Origin: Melioribacteraceae bacterium
Lineage (GTDB): Bacteria; Bacteroidota; Ignavibacteria; Ignavibacteriales; Melioribacteraceae
Length of the DNA stretch: 64,000 bases
Assembly (NCBI GenBank): GCA_027030245.1
Contig: JALVFE010000038.1
Location: 112,664-176,663 of the forward strand
Direction of reading: 5' to 3'
Each line of letters starts with the position of its first letter. The first letter of the stretch is position 1. The notes beneath the pieces are model-generated. The model made no database searches. It was not told the DNA's origin and saw only the letters and a program-made list of their open reading frames with translations. Below, piece after piece: positions 1 to 7,811 of this stretch. The position numbers were made by a program, and so were the translations under genes.

Positions 1-1672
1 TTCCGCTTCCATTAAATTTTGAATGAAAAGGAATAACTACACCGAAATCTTGTTTTTCGCCAGGCTTTATGTTGAACCGGTATTCCGCTACGGTAAAAAA
101 TTTTCCATGTAATAACTCGTTATTTTTAACGGAGGTTGTAGCCGGATGCTTAAAATATTCAAGTAAACATGTTTTAGTTAAATCAACCGTTTCGATGTTT
201 CGAGGTTTGGGAAAGAAATAAATTTTTCTCCCGTTAATTTGGGTGTAATTTTTGTCAATGGCAATTTCTTTAATTGGCGTAAATCCACCTTGGAAATTCA
301 AAGATTGCCAAGGCGGAACAACTTGAAACGGGCTGAATGCTAAGAATAGAGAGACTTGCCCATCGGCGGATCCAAGATTTACAAAGGAATAATTTATAAC
401 TAACAAGGAATTTGTATCTTCACCGGAAGCGAAAGTTGAAATTTTAAGTTCAAAATTTTTATTTTTCCATACGACGGAAGGTAGCGGTAATTTTTTTTCG
501 GTAAGTTGAACGGATTTTTCTACATCGTTCCAAGTAAATAATTTTCCGTTGAATTTTACATAAGGGATTACGGAAAAATTTTGTTTGTCCGTTTCTATCA
601 TTCCATCTTCATTAAGCAAAGCTTCTTTCGGGTCTTTATCCGTTCCTGTTACGGTCCAATATGCTTGTTCACCGTAATAATATCTCGGAAAAATTCCTTT
701 GGGATAATATTCGGCTACTGTTTTGAAATAGTAATTATTATATTCGCTGAAGCGGTAATCCTTAAATTCAACTTCAGTTATACTGCTGATTTTCTTTTGT
801 GAATCACTATTTATAGAAATTTTGAGATATCTGGATACCGGATTTCCCGTCTGAATGAAATTTATTTTTCTCCGGTTGTTTTTTAATTCATTTATTTTTT
901 CCCAATCCGCTCCGTTATTCGAGACGAATATTCCGAAATTTTTCGCAATATGAAGGGAATCCCAATGTATTATAACGCCACCGGTTTCTTTTTGATATCC
1001 GAAATCATAAATAATAGAGCCGGAGCCTTCTACTCTCCATTTTGTTTTGGGGTTCGAATCTATGGTAAATTCCGGAGGATTCATTTTATCCGGTTTCGAT
1101 GCCCAAACTTTTAACGGAGGAGGATTTTCCGGCGGTTCAGGCAGTATACTAAAAATAAGGGAATCGATATATATTTTACCTTTTCCGCCGTTTGAGGAAG
1201 AAACGGTAAATTCAACTCTGTTTATTTTGTTTAAATTTTTATTTTGGGTCGGCCCCCAAGCAAATACGATATCCCTTTTTTTTATTGTGATTTTCTTCCA
1301 ACCGGAAGGGAAATGAAAATTTCTTTTTATTTTCCACCAAACATTTTCACCGGTTGAGTCTAATAATTTGAATTCAAGATTATTTGGTGGACCATCTCCT
1401 TTTAAATAGAAAGAAAACTCAAAATTTTTCGATAAATCCAACTTGATTTTTTTTTGTACTCCGCAATAACCTGTCCCGTTCAAAAAATTGTAATCCAGTT
1501 CCAAAGCTTTTCCGCTAAAGCCATTGGCGATTTTCAGTTCAGCTATTACTCCGGGAGAGTTTATGATTTCCCAACCGGAAGACGAATTAAAATTATCAAG
1601 CACAATTTGCTGGGAAAACAAAAATGATTGCAAAACGAAAAAGGTTAACGGTAAGTAGCGTATAATTTTCAT
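1..1672 (-). CDS. Secreted discoidin (F5/8 type C)-like protein, C-terminus beyond window
   Basis: An uninterrupted minus-strand frame starts at the ATG at 1672-1670 and runs off the left edge, so about 557 residues are visible and the end is missing. It opens with a signal peptide (MKIIRYLPLTFFVLQSFLFS). A beta-rich, carbohydrate-binding-module-like region covers roughly residues 20-170, with many Trp and Gly. A discoidin-like stretch follows at about 185-290, recognisable from FTIDSNPKTKWR and the segment around GIFVSNNGADWEKI. The remainder is beta-rich and I do not recognise it; such domains often precede an (alpha/alpha)6 catalytic barrel, but none is visible. A LacI-type operator lies 17 bp upstream of the start, so it probably belongs to the same glycan regulon as the plus-strand genes. 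Function is inferred only from domains and context. Confidence 0.75.
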   Translation of the reverse strand, partial: MKIIRYLPLTFFVLQSFLFSQQIVLDNFNSSSGWEIINSPGVIAELKIANGFSGKALELDYNFLNGTGYCGVQKKIKLDLSKNFEFSFYLKGDGPPNNLEFKLLDSTGENVWWKIKRNFHFPSGWKKITIKKRDIVFAWGPTQNKNLNKINRVEFTVSSSNGGKGKIYIDSLIFSILPEPPENPPPLKVWASKPDKMNPPEFTIDSNPKTKWRVEGSGSIIYDFGYQKETGGVIIHWDSLHIAKNFGIFVSNNGADWEKINELKNNRRKINFIQTGNPVSRYLKISINSDSQKKISSITEVEFKDYRFSEYNNYYFKTVAEYYPKGIFPRYYYGEQAYWTVTGTDKDPKEALLNEDGMIETDKQNFSVIPYVKFNGKLFTWNDVEKSVQLTEKKLPLPSVVWKNKNFELKISTFASGEDTNSLLVINYSFVNLGSADGQVSLFLAFSPFQVVPPWQSLNFQGGFTPIKEIAIDKNYTQINGRKIYFFPKPRNIETVDLTKTCLLEYFKHPATTSVKNNELLHGKFFTVAEYRFNIKPGEKQDFGVVIPFHSKFNGSG

Positions 1673-1688
1673 TAAGTTTCCAATAAAA

Positions 1689-1702
1689 TGTAAGCATTTA
1701 CA
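1689..1702. promoter_or_regulatory. LacI-family operator, site 1
   Basis: TGTAAGCATTTACA is a near-perfect inverted repeat centred on the CA/CG step typical of LacI-family operators. It lies 17 bp upstream of the start of the divergent discoidin gene. A second TTTACAT half-site follows 10 bp further on (1707-1713). It matches the site at 1870-1883 at 13 of 14 positions. Confidence 0.65.
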
Positions 1703-1869
1703 TAAATTTACATAATAATTTTCAAATACATGGGAAAAAATTATAAATATCAACACGCCGGAACCCGTTAAAAGATAAGATGAATCCGGTATTTAATTAA
1801 CCTGAGCGTAAAAATATTCGGAATTTAACTTGAATTGTGTTTTTAATATTATTATTTTCCGTGTAAAAA

Positions 1870-1883
1870 TGTAAGCGTTTACA
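1870..1883. promoter_or_regulatory. LacI-family operator, site 2
   Basis: TGTAAGCGTTTACA is a 14-bp inverted repeat with a central CG, 22 bp upstream of the lacI start codon. The position suggests autoregulation and control of the gene behind lacI. The neighbouring HTH protein is the obvious ligand, though binding is inferred. Confidence 0.7.
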
Positions 1884-1905
1884 TAATTTGGGAGGAAATT
1901 AAATA

Positions 1906-2904
1906 ATGTCAATTACCATTAAAGAAATTGCCGAAAAAGCAAACGTATCTATTGCTACGGTTTCGAGAGCGTTAAATGACAATCCGAATGTGAAAGAATC
2001 TACCAAAGAATTGATTAGGAATTTGGCTCAGGAAATGAATTATTCGCCTAATTTCGTTGCGCGCACGCTTGTAAAGAAAAAAACTAATGTTATCGGAATA
2101 ATTTTACCTGAAGTTGGAGGCGAATTTTTCCCCGAAATAATTAAAGGCGTTGATGAAGTCGCCTATCAAAACGAATATCATGTTTTCGTTGCAAGCTCTC
2201 ACAGTGAAAGAAATACGGTGGAATCAATATTGGGATTTATGTCTAAAAGCATGGTGGACGGGGTAATTTTAATGTTGCCCTCTATTACCGACCACATTCG
2301 CAATCTGATTAAAAGAACAAGAATCCCGATTGTATTGATTAATGGCTACAGCAAAATGGAAGAAGTAAGTTCCGTAGGTATCGATAACTTTCAAGGTGCA
2401 TATACGATGACGAATTTTTTAATTCAAAACAAGGGTTACGATAAAATATCTTTTATAAAAGGTCCCGATATAAATTCCGATGCAAAACTCAGATTGAAAG
2501 GATATAAAGCCGCTTTGGAGGATAATAAAATTCCTATTAACCATGAATGGATTGTTGACGGAGATTTTACAATTAAAGGGGGCGAACTGGCAGCAAGCAG
2601 ATTGCTTAGTTTGATAAATAAACCATCCGTAATTTTCGCAGCCAACGATATGATGGCCGCCGGATGTTATAGGGTTATTGACCAATTGGGTTTAACCATT
2701 CCGGATGATATTGCGGTTGTCGGTTTCGATCATATCCCGATGTCTGAATTTTTGAATCCTAAATTAACTACAGTACATGTTCCAACAGACGAAATCGGAA
2801 GGAAAGCGGCAAAATTGCTATTGGATATTTTGGAAAACTCTGAAACAACAAAACCCCAGCATATTAAAATAACGACAGGATTAATTGTAGGAAAATCTTG
2901 TTAA
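1906..2904 (+). CDS. LacI-family transcriptional regulator
   Basis: This 332-residue protein has the usual LacI/GalR length. Residues 2-50 form the helix-turn-helix, with TIKEIAEKANVSIATVSRAL and then the hinge around NYSPNFVARTL. Residues 60-332 form a periplasmic-binding-protein-like sensor (NVIGIILPEV; AANDMMAAGCYRVIDQLG; DDIAVVGFDHIPMSEF). The ATG follows a strong GGGAGG ribosome site. It heads the glycan locus and three matching operators lie nearby, so it is very likely the local regulator, releasing DNA when an oligosaccharide binds. The effector is unknown. The next gene starts 21 bp after its stop. Confidence 0.95.
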   Translation: MSITIKEIAEKANVSIATVSRALNDNPNVKESTKELIRNLAQEMNYSPNFVARTLVKKKTNVIGIILPEVGGEFFPEIIKGVDEVAYQNEYHVFVASSHSERNTVESILGFMSKSMVDGVILMLPSITDHIRNLIKRTRIPIVLINGYSKMEEVSSVGIDNFQGAYTMTNFLIQNKGYDKISFIKGPDINSDAKLRLKGYKAALEDNKIPINHEWIVDGDFTIKGGELAASRLLSLINKPSVIFAANDMMAAGCYRVIDQLGLTIPDDIAVVGFDHIPMSEFLNPKLTTVHVPTDEIGRKAAKLLLDILENSETTKPQHIKITTGLIVGKSC

Positions 2905-2925
2905 TATTTATCAATAGGAGGTAAC

Positions 2926-5316
2926 ATGTTAAAAAAAGTACGGATACTAATTTTATTAGTATCAACTATAATATTTTTATCTCAAATGAGCGGAGGAAAT
3001 GTTTTAGCACAAACAGACCCTGCTTCATTAACGGTACATGAAGCTACCGGTACAATTAGCGTAGACGGAAATTTGGATGAACCGGATTGGTCTGCCGATA
3101 ATCCCTATTTGCTGTTTAAAATCGGCGGCGAGCCCACGGGTAACGCCTATACACCGACTGATTTTGTTGTTGTAAAACCCGAGTATACTGATACTTCAAC
3201 CTGCAAAGTGAAATTTTTAAGGGATGGTATGAATCTTTACATTTCGCTTGATTCCGATGATAAACAAGTTTGCCGGTTTGGAGACAGTTGGGAAGGCGAC
3301 GGATTGTTTATGAAAATAAAAGACGCAGACGGAAATTTTGTCGAATACAAACTGTATTATAATCTTGCCGGCGCCGATCCCGATATGCATTACGAAGGAA
3401 CTCCTGGTTCGGAAGGTGTTGGAGTGAAAGGACCGGGAACAATTGTTAACGATTCGACAAACGTGGATTCCGGTTATACTGCCGAACTCAGAATAGACTT
3501 GTCAGAACTTGGCTATTCCGATGTGCCGAACTCTGTAGATGTGTTGATTAACATATTCGATCCGGATAATTACAATGACGGAGACGGCGCTTGGGGAGTT
3601 CACGGAAATTTTGCAAAACAATGGTGGGGCAGCGAATGGGGACCTGAAACAAGAACCCTTATTTTAAAAGACCCTTACGCCGATCCGGATTCCCTGATTG
3701 TTTACAAAGCCGAAGGTATAACGGTTGACGGGGTGCTTGATGAACCGATATGGAGTATGAATACACCAACCTTAAAATTTAAAATAGGTGGAACCGGCTC
3801 CGATAACATATATACGCCAACGGGATTTGCGATTGTTAAACCCGAATATACCGATACATCTACATGTTATGTGAAGTTTGCCCACGACGGTGATAATCTT
3901 TACATTGCTTTGAATTCCGATGATAAACAAGTATGCCGCTTCGGAGACAGTTGGGAAGGTGATGGATTATTCATGAAAATAACCGATGCGAATAATACGG
4001 ATGTAGAATTCAAACTATATTATAATCTTGCCGGAACAGATCCCGATATTCATTATGAAGGACCGGCCGGTTCGGAAGGTGCGGGCGTTAAAGGTCCGGG
4101 CACGGTTGTTAACGATTCTACCAACGAAGACGGTGGTTATACTGCGGAATTGAGAATTAATTTAACCGACTTGGGATTTACAAACCCTCCCGATGTGCAA
4201 GTGTTGATTAACATATTCGATCCGGATAATTACAACGACGGAGACGGAGCTTGGGGAGTTCACGGAAACTATGCAAAACAATGGTGGGGCAGCGAATGGG
4301 GTCCTGAGAAAAGAACCCTTGTTCTTTCCGATGCTGTTATAGATCCGCCTGCAATAACCGTATATAAAGCTTCCGCTCCAATAACCGTAGATGGTTCTTT
4401 GGATGAATCCGATTGGTCTGAAGACGTTCCGCGTTTAAAATTTGAAATCGGCGGAAATGTTAGCGGGAACGATTATGCACCGACAGGTTATGCAATTGTT
4501 AAACCGCCGTACACAGATGCATCAACTTGTTATGTACGGTTTCTGCATGATGATAATAACTTGTATATCTCTCTTAACTCAAACGACCAACAAGTCTGCC
4601 GCTTTGGTGATAGCTGGGAAGGCGACGGGTTGTTCATGAAAATTAAAGATGCAAACGGAAATGATGTGGAATATAAACTATATTATAACTTAGCCGGAAC
4701 TGATCCCGATATTCATTATGAAGGTCCGGCAGGCTCCGAAGGTGTGGGTATGAAAGGACCCGGAACAATCGTTAACGATTCGACAAACGTAGATTCCGGT
4801 TATACCGCCGAACTAAGAATTAATATAGCCGATTTAGGATACAGTTCCATGCCGGATACTTTCAAAGTTCTTATCAATATTTTTGATCCCGATAACTATA
4901 ACGACGGAGACGGTGCATGGGGTCCCAACGGTAATTATGCAAAACAATGGTGGGGCAGCGAATGGGGTCCCGAAATGAGAAGCCTTGTAATTGAAGATAA
5001 ACTTGTGGGCATTGAAGAAAACGTAACGGAATTGCCTAAAGAATTTTCGTTGGAACAAAATTATCCGAATCCGTTTAACCCCACGACTACAATTAAATTC
5101 TCCTTACCTGTAAGCTCGCAAGTAAAGCTTGACGTTTATAATGTATTGGGAGAAAAGGTAATAAGTGTCATTAATAAAAAACTCTCCGGAGGGTTACATT
5201 CCGTCAATCTGAATGCGGGACAGTTAACTTCCGGTATTTATTTCTATCGTTTGGAAGCTCAAGGGAATAACGGTCAACTTTATATACAAAGCAAAAAAAT
5301 GGTTTTACTTAAATAG
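2926..5316 (+). CDS. Secreted protein with three CBM9-like modules and a type IX sorting domain
   Basis: This 796-residue protein has a signal peptide (residues 1-29, ending VLAQ). Three tandem modules of about 220 residues start near residues 34, 256 and 476. Each opens with a variant of ITVDGxLDExxW and carries GDSWEGDGLFMKI and AKQWWGSEWGPE. This is the pattern of CBM9/DOMON-like sugar-binding beta sandwiches. The C-terminal 85 or so residues (from LEQNYPNPFNPTTTIKFSLP) are a type IX secretion sorting domain. No catalytic domain is visible. It probably binds glycan at the cell surface. An AGGAGG ribosome site precedes the ATG, and a strong terminator follows, so it may be expressed above the downstream enzymes. 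Confidence 0.88.
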   Translation: MLKKVRILILLVSTIIFLSQMSGGNVLAQTDPASLTVHEATGTISVDGNLDEPDWSADNPYLLFKIGGEPTGNAYTPTDFVVVKPEYTDTSTCKVKFLRDGMNLYISLDSDDKQVCRFGDSWEGDGLFMKIKDADGNFVEYKLYYNLAGADPDMHYEGTPGSEGVGVKGPGTIVNDSTNVDSGYTAELRIDLSELGYSDVPNSVDVLINIFDPDNYNDGDGAWGVHGNFAKQWWGSEWGPETRTLILKDPYADPDSLIVYKAEGITVDGVLDEPIWSMNTPTLKFKIGGTGSDNIYTPTGFAIVKPEYTDTSTCYVKFAHDGDNLYIALNSDDKQVCRFGDSWEGDGLFMKITDANNTDVEFKLYYNLAGTDPDIHYEGPAGSEGAGVKGPGTVVNDSTNEDGGYTAELRINLTDLGFTNPPDVQVLINIFDPDNYNDGDGAWGVHGNYAKQWWGSEWGPEKRTLVLSDAVIDPPAITVYKASAPITVDGSLDESDWSEDVPRLKFEIGGNVSGNDYAPTGYAIVKPPYTDASTCYVRFLHDDNNLYISLNSNDQQVCRFGDSWEGDGLFMKIKDANGNDVEYKLYYNLAGTDPDIHYEGPAGSEGVGMKGPGTIVNDSTNVDSGYTAELRINIADLGYSSMPDTFKVLINIFDPDNYNDGDGAWGPNGNYAKQWWGSEWGPEMRSLVIEDKLVGIEENVTELPKEFSLEQNYPNPFNPTTTIKFSLPVSSQVKLDVYNVLGEKVISVINKKLSGGLHSVNLNAGQLTSGIYFYRLEAQGNNGQLYIQSKKMVLLK
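3025..5000 (+). repeat. Three tandem in-frame repeats of about 660 bp
   Basis: The CBM9-like module is repeated with starts near 3025, 3691 and 4351 (spacing 666 and 660 bp). Identity is high even at the DNA level: the blocks beginning GTGTTGATTAACATATTCGA at 3541 and 4201 are nearly the same for over 100 bases. This points to recent duplication or gene conversion. Confidence 0.9.
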
Positions 5317-5334
5317 ATTAAGTTGTTATCATAG

Positions 5335-5370
5335 AAAAACGGGAAAATAATTTTTCCCGTTTTTTTATTT
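5335..5370 (+). terminator. Intrinsic terminator after the CBM9 triple-module gene
   Basis: A perfect 13-bp stem (5335-5347 pairing with 5352-5364) encloses a 4-base loop and runs into a T-rich tract. It lies between the surface protein and the GH94 gene, only 46 bp before the next start codon. It may act as a partial terminator that lowers expression of the enzymes downstream. Confidence 0.85.
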
Positions 5371-5410
5371 TGTTTTTTCCAATATTCCAAAGAAATTTAG
5401 TTAACTGAAG

Positions 5411-7807
5411 ATGGCAAAATTTAAAACGAAATACGGGTATTTCTCCGATGACGGAAAAGAATATATTATAACAAATCCGCGAACACCCAAACCATGGATA
5501 AATGTTATTTCAAACGGCGATTACGGGTTAACGATTTCCCAAAGCGGAAGCGGATTCAGTTGGAAAACCCATTCGGAATTTAACAGAATCACAAGATGGC
5601 ATCAAGATTTAATTAAAGACGATTGGGGGAAATATATATTTGTCAGAAACAATGATACTGGTGAAGTTTGGTGTCCTACGTGGAAACCGTTGAAAACAGA
5701 GCAGAACAATTATGAATGCAGACACGGTCTGGGTTATACTACGTTTATTAGCGAATATAAAAATATTTTAGTAACGCTAACATATTTTGTCCCGTTAAAC
5801 GAAAGTATGGAAATATGGAGTTTGGAGTTTACCAATAAAAATAATGAAAAAGTTAACTTGTCGGTCATAACTTATTTCGAATGGGTGCTTGGTTCTTCAA
5901 ACGATTACCACCGTGAATTTCATAAACAATTTCTAGAGACAGAATTTGACAACGAAGCTAATTCAATAATCGCTACCAAAAGATTATGGGATATTCCTTT
6001 GGGTGATAGAGGTCATTGGAATATCGATTACGAATACCTAGGATTTTTCGGAAGTAATAAAAAAGTTGAATCTTACGAGACGGATAAAGAACAATTTATT
6101 GGTCAATATAATGAATTAATTACCGCATCCGCATTATCGAAAAAAAGTTTGAGTAATACGGCAGGCAAATTTTATGATTCCATAGCTTCTTTAAAAATAG
6201 ATGTTGAAATTGAACCGGGTGGAAAAGAGAATTTTGCATTTTATCTCGGACTTGCAAAATCGAAAAATGAGATAAATACAAAAATTATAAAATACGATAG
6301 ATACGATAAAATTGAAGAATCACTGAAAGAAGTAATAAACTTTTGGGAAGAATTATTGAACCCATTGCAAATTTCTACGCCCGATGAAGCAATGAACTTC
6401 GGGGTTAATTATTGGTTCAGGTATCAAGCAATATCCGGCAGGTTGTGGGGACGTACGGCATTTTACCAACAAAGCGGTGCTTATGGATTCAGAGATCAAT
6501 TGCAAGACAGCTTGGTTTTTCTTCCGATAAAACCGGAACTAACAAAAAAACAAATTTTACTGCATGCGCGCCATCAGTTTACGGACGGAACCGTATTGCA
6601 TTGGTGGCATCCGATTACCGAAACAGGTTTGAGAACGGAAATGACGGACGACCTTTTATGGCTTGCCTTTGTTGTTATTCAATATGTTAATGAAACCGGT
6701 GACATTAACATTTTTAATGAAAAAGTATCTTATTATAACGAATCTGAACTTTCGGAATCAATACTTGATCATTGTGTTAAAGCAATTGAAAAAGTAATAT
6801 CGCGAAAAAGTGATAGAGGACTTTTGTTAATAGGCGCCGGCGATTGGAACGACGGTTTAAGCGCCGTTGGTTTGGAAGGGAAAGGCGAATCGGTTTGGCT
6901 GACGGAATTTTTTTATTACATATTAACCAACTTAACTCCTTTTTTGGAAAAACTTGGTGCGAATGAATTGAAAGAGAAGTATGAAAAAGAAGCAAAAGCA
7001 ATTAAGGAGGCATTTAATAAATATACTTGGGACGGAGAATGGTTTTGGCGGGCATCTAAAGACAATGGGGATTTATTAGGCAGCAAACAATCTGCGGAAG
7101 GTAAAATTTATTTAAATCCACAAACATGGGCAGTTATCAGCTCCGTTACAAGTACCGATAAAATGATGAAAGCACTTGAGTCCGTGGAAAAAAAATTATT
7201 AAAGAAAAACGGTCCTTTGCTTCTCTCGCCGGCTTATTCTAAGCCGGATAAGTATATCGGCTATTTGTCCCGCTATGCACCCGGGAGAAGGGAAAACGGC
7301 GGAGTTTATTCACATGCAGCCACTTGGGCGATTTGGGCATTTAATAAATTGGGAAAAAATGAAGAAGGTTTTGAAGTTTATCAAAGATTAAATCCTATTT
7401 TGTCGGGCATGTATCCCGAAGTTTATTCTGCCGAGCCATATGTTATGCCCGGAAATATTGACGGCCCGGATTCACATTTTTACGGAATGGCTGGGTGGAC
7501 GTGGTACACCGGGTCGGCAGCATGGTTTCAGAAAGTTATAGTCGATTGGATTTTAGGCATTCGTGCGACATTTGAAGGACTCTTAATCGACCCTAAAATT
7601 CCCAATAATTGGAAATCATTTAAAATTAAAAGATTATTCAGGGGAACGCTATACGATATAGAAATAACAAATCAAAACGGGGCTTGCTGCGGGATCGAAT
7701 CGATTTACGTGGATGGAAAAATTATCGGGGGCAATGTTATCAAACCAATTGATAAATCTTACGTTAAAGTGAAAGTTGTAATGGGACAACTTTCTTTAAC
7801 CGGTTAG
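5411..7807 (+). CDS. GH94 family beta-glucoside phosphorylase
   Basis: This 798-residue cytosolic protein has no signal peptide. The N-terminal beta-sandwich (about 1-290) has GYFSDDGKEYIITNPRTPKP, typical of cellobiose-phosphorylase-like enzymes. The (alpha/alpha)6 barrel follows, with YGFRDQLQDSL near residue 360 and GAGDWNDG with Asp478/Asp481; the Asp-Trp-Asn-Asp motif holds the family's general acid. GH94 enzymes cleave beta-glucosides with phosphate to give alpha-glucose 1-phosphate. The length fits disaccharide phosphorylases (about 800 residues) and not the longer 1,2-beta-oligoglucan phosphorylases (about 1,100). Neighbouring GH144-like genes nevertheless suggest a beta-1,2-linked substrate, so specificity is open. 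The GH2 gene starts 5 bases after its stop. Confidence 0.9.
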   Translation: MAKFKTKYGYFSDDGKEYIITNPRTPKPWINVISNGDYGLTISQSGSGFSWKTHSEFNRITRWHQDLIKDDWGKYIFVRNNDTGEVWCPTWKPLKTEQNNYECRHGLGYTTFISEYKNILVTLTYFVPLNESMEIWSLEFTNKNNEKVNLSVITYFEWVLGSSNDYHREFHKQFLETEFDNEANSIIATKRLWDIPLGDRGHWNIDYEYLGFFGSNKKVESYETDKEQFIGQYNELITASALSKKSLSNTAGKFYDSIASLKIDVEIEPGGKENFAFYLGLAKSKNEINTKIIKYDRYDKIEESLKEVINFWEELLNPLQISTPDEAMNFGVNYWFRYQAISGRLWGRTAFYQQSGAYGFRDQLQDSLVFLPIKPELTKKQILLHARHQFTDGTVLHWWHPITETGLRTEMTDDLLWLAFVVIQYVNETGDINIFNEKVSYYNESELSESILDHCVKAIEKVISRKSDRGLLLIGAGDWNDGLSAVGLEGKGESVWLTEFFYYILTNLTPFLEKLGANELKEKYEKEAKAIKEAFNKYTWDGEWFWRASKDNGDLLGSKQSAEGKIYLNPQTWAVISSVTSTDKMMKALESVEKKLLKKNGPLLLSPAYSKPDKYIGYLSRYAPGRRENGGVYSHAATWAIWAFNKLGKNEEGFEVYQRLNPILSGMYPEVYSAEPYVMPGNIDGPDSHFYGMAGWTWYTGSAAWFQKVIVDWILGIRATFEGLLIDPKIPNNWKSFKIKRLFRGTLYDIEITNQNGACCGIESIYVDGKIIGGNVIKPIDKSYVKVKVVMGQLSLTG

Positions 7808-7811
7808 CGCA

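Noticed and set aside
581..1316. Plus-strand frames at 581-802 and 1047-1316
   Set aside because: They lie antisense to the long partial minus-strand gene (1-1672), have no recognisable features and no ribosome sites.
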